Positions 59,958-64,000 of a stretch of 64,000 nt of DNA are shown here, piece after piece. A model generated the notes under the pieces. The model was given only the letters and a program-made list of their open reading frames with translations, had not been told where the DNA came from and ran no database searches. Both the position numbers and the translations under genes were made by a program. The DNA is from Bdellovibrio sp. CG22_combo_CG10-13_8_21_14_all_39_27 (lineage in GTDB: Bacteria > Bdellovibrionota > Bacteriovoracia > Bacteriovoracales > Bacteriovoracaceae), in contig PCTW01000043.1 in the NCBI GenBank assembly GCA_002786715.1, forward strand, positions 13,399 through 77,398, written 5' to 3'. Every line of letters starts with the position of its first letter. Within the stretch, counting starts at the first letter, position 1.

Positions 59958-61699
59958 GATCTTAAACGCCACTCAGTGATTTTTATTTTATTGTCCTCAA
60001 CCTCAAGAGAGAGGTTGGCAAAATCGCATAAATGTTGAAGAAGCTTTGATTTCTCGACCCGCCCAAGAAAATGGCTACTCACTGGGAATTTAATCTCTAG
60101 CGAATCATCCTTCTCAACCAACTCCCCTTTAAGTGTTGTTTGCTTGGCATTTTCGGGCGATATCAATCGAAAGTGTGCAAATTCAGTTAGCGTCTCATTT
60201 AAGGCTAAGTAGAAAATCATGGCGAGCACTGATGGATTTACCTTCTTAATGAACTTTCCATCTTTTTGATATTTTGGAAACTCAAGCATGCAATGGCTCT
60301 CAACCATTCTGAAACTCATAAGCGTAATCGCGCGCTTAAAGGACTCTTCAATCGACATTTCAATAGCATTGTTCGTATTGGCCCGACTAAAGCCTAAAAA
60401 AATCTCAATGAGCTCACGACATCTTTTTGAACTCTCTTTCATGTCTTTAAGGTCTTGTATGATCTCGCTGTCAAATTCATCCGCGATTAAAAGATAATCA
60501 ATTGCCGCCAAAATACCGGCAATTGGATTTTTAAGTTCGTGCGCAATCGAACTGCTGATAATGCCCAATTGCTCATTAGACATTCCATTGAGTTGAGCCT
60601 CTGAAAAAGTATTCACCATTTTTGAATGAATTGAACAAAGAACAAAAAGATTTACTGCTTGATGGATTTCTTCTCTCCCTTGGATTTTAATTCGTTGAAT
60701 GTCGTACTGAATATTTTGTAACATCAGTTGATCATCATTTTCAAAAGACAATAGTCGATTGGGAAGAACATCCAAACGTTCAAACGATTTATTGTGGGCA
60801 AGGAGATCTCCTTTGTCCGTGATAAGGGCCAAAGGATAGGGAAAATTCTTAAATATGAGATCGAGTAACATTGATTCATTTTTAGCTTCAAATTGCAACT
60901 GATCTCGAAAGATATAGGTATCAACTAAATTGAAAAGGACGACAAATATGACATATTTGAATGAACCTTTTTTTGAATTGAGTGAATACCGTAAATAAAT
61001 GAATTCATCATTACGAGGGATTGGAACATAATAATAATTTCGACCGACTTGGGAGAGCTCTTTATAAAGGGAATCGCGATCATCTACTCCGACATCACTT
61101 AAATAATCCCATTTCTTTAAAAAGGTATTAATGACTTTAAAGAAATCACCATGATCAGAACAAGAAAAAGCTTCATGTCTTAGAACTGCTAATTCTTTAA
61201 AAAAAGTAATCATCTCCTGAGCATCTTGAGATAAATGAGAAGTTTTAAATTGGCTTAGAATCTCTTTGGAGATAATGGCCAGGTAGTCTTTGGCTTCTTT
61301 ATTCATCTTATGAAGAATATTCAACCATTCCACTTGATTTTCACTTAACTGTAATTTGAAACCAGCTTGATCAATTTCATTTAAAACTTTTCTTAATTCA
61401 TTTTGGTTCTCAAAATCAAGAGGAAGCACATCAGAACCCAAATGAGGTTTTGCTTCGCTCGATAAGATAAAACAATAGGGGTATTTCTTTTTGAGCCTTT
61501 GGCAATCTTGAGCAGTGAGGTTTTCAGAGGCAAAAACGACAACTCCACTGAGATTTAATTCGTCCCAGTCCTTAACTTCTTTTTCTTTAAAACTTTTGTA
61601 GTGAACAAAATCATTAAGATAAGAAAAATGACTAATTAAATCTTTATCAAATACGATATTGATATAAGGATAACCTTGCGCCAGATCTAATAAGTCCAT
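59954..61699 (-). CDS. Sensor histidine kinase with degenerate ATPase domain
   Basis: 581 residues, no clear transmembrane segment, so probably cytoplasmic. An N-terminal alpha/beta region resembles a degenerate receiver domain (about 1-110). A PAS-like domain follows (about 276-330: LIFKNFPYPLALITDKGDLLAHNKSF). The H-box SSIAHELKNPIAGILA has the phosphorylatable His387. The ATPase part after residue 450 lacks recognisable G-boxes (no DxGxG), and the N-box is poor (FYLALNETLTEF). It may therefore pass or accept phosphate rather than use ATP. It lies 5 bases after the M23 peptidase gene. Confidence 0.82.
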   Translation of the reverse strand: MDLLDLAQGYPYINIVFDKDLISHFSYLNDFVHYKSFKEKEVKDWDELNLSGVVVFASENLTAQDCQRLKKKYPYCFILSSEAKPHLGSDVLPLDFENQNELRKVLNEIDQAGFKLQLSENQVEWLNILHKMNKEAKDYLAIISKEILSQFKTSHLSQDAQEMITFFKELAVLRHEAFSCSDHGDFFKVINTFLKKWDYLSDVGVDDRDSLYKELSQVGRNYYYVPIPRNDEFIYLRYSLNSKKGSFKYVIFVVLFNLVDTYIFRDQLQFEAKNESMLLDLIFKNFPYPLALITDKGDLLAHNKSFERLDVLPNRLLSFENDDQLMLQNIQYDIQRIKIQGREEIHQAVNLFVLCSIHSKMVNTFSEAQLNGMSNEQLGIISSSIAHELKNPIAGILAAIDYLLIADEFDSEIIQDLKDMKESSKRCRELIEIFLGFSRANTNNAIEMSIEESFKRAITLMSFRMVESHCMLEFPKYQKDGKFIKKVNPSVLAMIFYLALNETLTEFAHFRLISPENAKQTTLKGELVEKDDSLEIKFPVSSHFLGRVEKSKLLQHLCDFANLSLEVEDNKIKITEWRLRS

Positions 61700-61704
61700 G
61701 ATGC

Positions 61705-62565
61705 CTACTTACTTGAATTGACCAATGAGTGACCATCGATAAATTCGCCCTCAATCTTAACACCCCAATGAAGATGCGGTCCTGTCACTCTTCCTGTTGC
61801 CCCAGACAGACCAATTATCGCCCCTTGAGGTGCCATTTCACCTTCAACAGCATTGAGCTTTGAAAGGTGTCCATAAATGGTAAAAATGCCAAGTCCGTGA
61901 TCAATGGTTACAGTATTCCCTGTGAAAAAAAGCTCTCTTGCAACTACGACTCGTCCAGCATTTGCAGCTTTAATTGGCTCTCCAACTGGTGCTCTAAAGT
62001 CTGTTCCGAGGTGTTGAGTTTGTTTTTTCTTATTAAATACTCTTCGCGATCCATAGATTGAAGTGATTTCAGAATCAATAGGCAACTCAAAAGCCTCTGA
62101 GAACATAGGATTTTGAGGCGAAGCCCTATATACGCTATTTAAAAAGATCTGCTCCGTTTGAACACGTTTCTGATCGGCTTTAGATAAAACAACTCTCTTC
62201 ATATCAACTTTTAAGGTTTCGGAAGGAAACTCCTTTGGTAAAACCTGATACTCAGCAATTTTGATATTGTTAGCAGTACAATTAAAAGGTTTAAAATTTG
62301 AGAAATAAGATTCTACTACAAAAGCCGAATAATGATCTTCTTCTCTGAACACAGTTATATCTTTTTCTGAGCAGTTAATTTTTGTTATATCAACCGGAAA
62401 TGAAAATTTCAATTTAGTGACTTCGCCTGGCTTAATGGTAAGTTTCTGGACCACAATTGGAGAAACTTTTTGTTTCGTTGATAAAGAAGTTTCAGCCTTT
62501 TGCAAGGGCTTAACCTGAGAGCAAGCACTGGAAAAAATGAGTATAAAAATTAAGATCTGTTTCAT
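61705..62565 (-). CDS. M23 family peptidase lipoprotein
   Basis: 286 residues, exported, probably lipid-anchored at FSSACS (weak lipobox). N-terminal part (25-160) unknown. The C-terminal LytM domain has its zinc ligands: HLGTDFRAP (His185, Asp189), TIYGHLS and GPHLHWG (His264, His266). With all ligands present it should be an active endopeptidase on peptide cross-bridges. The start ATG 62565 has GGAG six bases upstream inside the end of xseA. Confidence 0.92.
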   Translation of the reverse strand: MKQILIFILIFSSACSQVKPLQKAETSLSTKQKVSPIVVQKLTIKPGEVTKLKFSFPVDITKINCSEKDITVFREEDHYSAFVVESYFSNFKPFNCTANNIKIAEYQVLPKEFPSETLKVDMKRVVLSKADQKRVQTEQIFLNSVYRASPQNPMFSEAFELPIDSEITSIYGSRRVFNKKKQTQHLGTDFRAPVGEPIKAANAGRVVVARELFFTGNTVTIDHGLGIFTIYGHLSKLNAVEGEMAPQGAIIGLSGATGRVTGPHLHWGVKIEGEFIDGHSLVNSSK

Positions 62566-62567
62566 GT

Positions 62568-63863
62568 TCAACTCCGTTTGACAACTTTCCCAATTCCATC
62601 ATGAAAATGTAAAGTCAATTCACTTTCATTATCAAGTGTTTCAAAGTCTGTAGTATTTGAAATGCAATCACCTTTTTGAGATGTCACAAAACTGTAACCA
62701 CGACTTAAAACATTTTTGGGATTTAAGGATTCTAAAATTTGAAATTTATGTTCAAGTTTTTCTTTTTCTTCTCTTATTCTTTCACCAATTGCATCGTTCA
62801 TTCGAACTTCAAGCTCATCCATAAGTTGTAGTTTTTCGTCTAATCTGAGAAGCTGCAGAGATCTTTCTTCAAAATGAAGTTTAACGAATCGATGTTTTAG
62901 CTCATAGATATTTGAAATTAATTTCTGGATGGCCTTTTGAGGGTGGCGAATTGAAAGGGCGCTTTTCTTTTCATTAAGAATTGATGCCATTTGTTGCTGA
63001 AGGTTACGAATCTGATTGCTAAGATTCTCTTTCACACTCATTTGATATTCTGTTAATACTTCAGCAGCCGCAGAAGGAGTTTCGGCGCGAAAATCGGCAA
63101 CAAAATCGGCAATTGTATAATCGACCTGGTGGCCGACAGCACTAATCGTCGGAATGGGACAATTATAGATATCCCAGGCCAATGCTTCATCATTAAAAGA
63201 CCAAAGGTCTTCTATCGCTCCCCCACCTCTTCCAAGGACTACAACATCAAATTGTTTCTCCGGTGGATTTTTCAAATGATATTCAATACAGCGGTGAAGG
63301 GCCGATCTTAAACTAGCGGCTGATCCATCACCCTGAACAACAGCAGGGATTATGACAATATCCATCGAAATAGAGCGTCTCTCAAAGATATTCAAAAAGT
63401 CTTGTAAAGCAGCTCCACCTGGAGCAGTAATGATAGCTACTCGCTGAGGAAACTTGGGTATGGCCTTTTTGTTCTCAACATCGAACAAACCTTCTGAGGC
63501 TAACTTCTTTTTTAAAAGTTCATATTGCTCGAAAAGTGTTCCACGTCCAGCAGCTGAAACTCTTTTAACAATTAATTGAAATTGACCTTTTTTCACATAA
63601 ACACTAATTGAACCAGTGCATGTAATTTTATCACCATTTTTGATTTTTTTAACTTCTGGATTTCGAAGGGCATCACCTCTAAAAAGGGCACAGCTCAAAG
63701 AAGCTTCAGAATCAGAAAGATTAAAATAATAATGACCGGCAGTTGAAGCTGACAAATTAGAGACTTCACCAGTTACAAATAAGCTGATGAACTCGGACTC
63801 TAAATTGTTTTTAATCGAATAGACAACCTCTGAGACTGTCCACTCTTCACTTGCTTCAGACAT
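62568..63863 (-). CDS. xseA: Exodeoxyribonuclease VII large subunit
   Basis: Single-strand-specific nuclease subunit. 431 residues: N-terminal OB fold (about 1-105: FVTGEVSNLSASTAGHYYFNLSD), catalytic core (about 130-320: VAIITAPGGAALQDFLNI; VVLGRGGGAIEDLWSFND; ISAVGHQVDYTIADFVADFRAETPSAAAE, in parts), long coiled-coil region and the C-terminal LSRGYSFVT motif. The small subunit XseB is not in the window. It starts 10 bases after the stop of the partial gene at the edge. Confidence 0.96.
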   Translation of the reverse strand: MSEASEEWTVSEVVYSIKNNLESEFISLFVTGEVSNLSASTAGHYYFNLSDSEASLSCALFRGDALRNPEVKKIKNGDKITCTGSISVYVKKGQFQLIVKRVSAAGRGTLFEQYELLKKKLASEGLFDVENKKAIPKFPQRVAIITAPGGAALQDFLNIFERRSISMDIVIIPAVVQGDGSAASLRSALHRCIEYHLKNPPEKQFDVVVLGRGGGAIEDLWSFNDEALAWDIYNCPIPTISAVGHQVDYTIADFVADFRAETPSAAAEVLTEYQMSVKENLSNQIRNLQQQMASILNEKKSALSIRHPQKAIQKLISNIYELKHRFVKLHFEERSLQLLRLDEKLQLMDELEVRMNDAIGERIREEKEKLEHKFQILESLNPKNVLSRGYSFVTSQKGDCISNTTDFETLDNESELTLHFHDGIGKVVKRS

Positions 63864-63873
63864 TTATGTCCCA

Positions 63874-64000
63874 TTATTTTTTTAAGCTTTCGTAAACATC
63901 AATTGTTTTAATGTAATTGACCGCTTGAATAACTTGATAATCTTCACTCGGCTTTATATTACGGTTTTGATCATCATCCTCAGTTGTAGCGACAGTCGTT
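63874..64000 (-). CDS. C-terminal end of an unidentified gene (partial)
   Basis: 42 codons and the TAA stop of a minus-strand gene whose start lies beyond the window. The visible tail is acidic, then DYQVIQAVNYIKTIDVYESLKK. The pattern DxQ(x)3Ax(x)YI/LK resembles the end of S41 C-terminal-processing peptidases, but this is a weak hint. It is cotranscribed with xseA. Confidence 0.5.
   Translation of the reverse strand, partial: TTVATTEDDDQNRNIKPSEDYQVIQAVNYIKTIDVYESLKK

Noticed and set aside
1-64000. tRNA, rRNA, CRISPR arrays, insertion sequences, prophage and integrase genes
   Set aside because: Looked for in all gaps on both strands; no cloverleaf, regular repeat-spacer pattern, transposase or integrase motif was seen.

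Overview
The window is about 40% GC, densely packed and entirely bacterial, with no tRNA, rRNA, CRISPR array, prophage or insertion sequence that I can see. It most likely comes from a predatory or formerly predatory member of the Bdellovibrionota, probably a Bacteriovorax/Peredibacter-type organism. This is inference. It rests on the diderm gene set (Lpt system, many lipoproteins, predicted outer-membrane protein), a MotB with a Cys-rich N-terminus, sigma-54 and flagellar-sigma-type promoters in front of secreted proteins, and an unusual load of exported peptidases and cell-wall enzymes.

Left part (1-19.8 kb): a cut-off secreted metalloprotease is followed by an LPS-export/sigma-54 operon (lptC-lptA fusion, lptB, rpoN, hpf) divergent from mutS. 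Then come an RDD membrane protein, a trypsin-like lipoprotein, aspS, a DUF192 lipoprotein, an FtsB/DivIC-like protein, a FecR-domain protein and a lysozyme-like lipoprotein. A DNA polymerase II / outer-membrane protein / YggT run follows, then proline iminopeptidase, a frameshifted gene with a Tat-like signal, and an O-methyltransferase.

Middle (19.8-34.6 kb): an aromatic amino acid operon (DAHP synthase-chorismate mutase fusion, aminotransferase, tyrA, pheA) lies behind a structured leader. It is followed by YciB-like and WYL-domain genes and by rluA-motB-motA under a clear FliA-type promoter. A replication/ribosome block follows: pabB, dnaB, rplI, a DUF2232 membrane protein, and one continuous reading frame joining ribosomal proteins S6 and S18.

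Accessory part (34.7-54.1 kb): nearly every product carries an export signal. There is a translationally coupled pair (956-aa subtilase and 1045-aa unknown protein) behind a perfect-looking sigma-54 promoter, a secreted protein with a caspase-like His/Cys pattern, and a NodB deacetylase. A lysozyme-like protein coupled to a helical membrane-anchored protein, an SH3-L,D-transpeptidase lipoprotein, a 3D-domain lipoprotein, tandem Gly-rich lipoproteins, and a LAS-type metallopeptidase behind a FliA-type promoter follow. Together they look like a kit for remodelling peptidoglycan, as expected for a bacterium that enters or shapes the wall of another cell.

Right part (54.1-64 kb): a nucleoside salvage set (CNT transporter, pyrimidine and purine nucleoside phosphorylases, cytidine deaminase) suits an organism living on nucleosides from lysed cells. 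A DnaQ-type exonuclease, a histidine kinase with a degenerate ATPase domain, an M23 peptidase lipoprotein, xseA and the tail of one more gene complete the window.

Most promising for follow-up: the S6-S18 fusion, the wall-remodelling island, the sigma-54 and FliA-type promoters on secreted proteins, the frameshifted Tat-signal gene, and a recurring intergenic GCCATTTTGAC-like motif.
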